Assembly (NCBI GenBank): GCA_021200395.1
Contig: JAJQGQ010000218.1
Location: 1 to 6,404 of the forward strand
Reading direction: 5' to 3'
Length of the DNA: 6,404 nt
Source of the DNA: Erysipelotrichaceae bacterium
GTDB taxonomy: Bacteria > Bacillota_I > Bacilli_A > Erysipelotrichales > Coprobacillaceae
Shown here: in pieces, positions 6,347 to 6,404 of the stretch
Layout of the letters: each line of letters opens with the position of its first letter
Numbering within the stretch: the first letter of the stretch is position 1
Notes under the pieces: generated by a model
Database searches by the model: none
What the model saw: only the letters and a program-made list of their open reading frames with translations
What the model was told of the DNA's origin: nothing
Translations under genes and position numbers: made by a program

Positions 6347-6404
6347 TATATAAAGGTAATTCAAAATAATTTGGGGTTGCAAAGATTTTAATTATCAAAT
6401 TAGA
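6347..6404. other. Short unassigned tail after ppdK
   Basis: The 58 bases after the ppdK stop are AT-rich. TAATTTG (6367-6373) and CAAATTA (6396-6402) form a 7-base inverted repeat, but the 22-base gap and the lack of a T-run before the window ends make it an unconvincing terminator. No start codon with a ribosome binding site is seen. Confidence 0.5.

Noticed and set aside
6367..6402. Inverted repeat TAATTTG/CAAATTA after ppdK as a terminator
   Set aside because: The 22-base loop and all-but-one A/T stem pairs make it unstable, and no T-run is visible before the window ends.
1..6404. Search for CRISPR repeats, tRNA/rRNA, insertion sequences, riboswitches or phage genes
   Set aside because: No direct-repeat arrays, terminal inverted repeats, transposase or RNA-gene signatures were seen. 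The gaps between genes are all under 120 bases and are explained by terminators, promoters and ribosome binding sites.

Overview
The window reads as chromosomal DNA from a low-GC Gram-positive bacterium (Bacillota). By inspection the sequence is strongly AT-rich, the ribosome binding sites are close to perfect anti-16S matches (AAAGGAGGT, GGGAGGT, AAGGAGG), the intrinsic terminators are hairpin plus T-run, and the protein families are typical Firmicutes ones. An anaerobic, fermentative gut-type organism such as an Erysipelotrichia/Coprobacillaceae member or a clostridium is the most natural fit, mainly because of the pyruvate,phosphate dikinase that looks highly expressed. The exact lineage is an inference from composition and gene content.

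Layout, all on the + strand: (1) positions 1-60 hold a leader with a possible promoter and a very strong ribosome binding site. (2) 61-387 encodes DarA/PstA, the PII-like cyclic-di-AMP receptor. (3) A small hairpin plus T-run (388-413) is followed directly by a ribosome binding site and (4) a folylpolyglutamate synthase (424-1980) that carries an extra N-terminal GNAT acetyltransferase-like domain. (5) A 57-base gap with a weak promoter candidate precedes (6) a DEAD-box RNA helicase of CshA/DeaD architecture with a C-terminal DbpA-like RNA-binding domain (2038-3582). (7) A strong terminator and a near-consensus sigma-A promoter lie in the 118-base gap before (8) pyruvate,phosphate dikinase (3701-6346). 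(9) The last 58 bases are unassigned.

The genes do not form one obvious pathway. DarA senses a second messenger, FolC polyglutamates folates, the helicase remodels RNA, and PpdK interconverts pyruvate and PEP at the end of glycolysis. darA and folC may be partly co-transcribed by read-through of the short hairpin. The helicase may have its own weak promoter, and ppdK is clearly an independent unit insulated by the upstream terminator. Codon choice in ppdK differs visibly from the two genes before it (many AAC instead of AAT for Asn), consistent with high expression.

I see no CRISPR array, mobile element, RNA gene, or defence or biosynthetic system here. The most unusual item is the GNAT-FolC fusion, which is also divergent at several FolC signature positions. 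The rest is ordinary housekeeping content.
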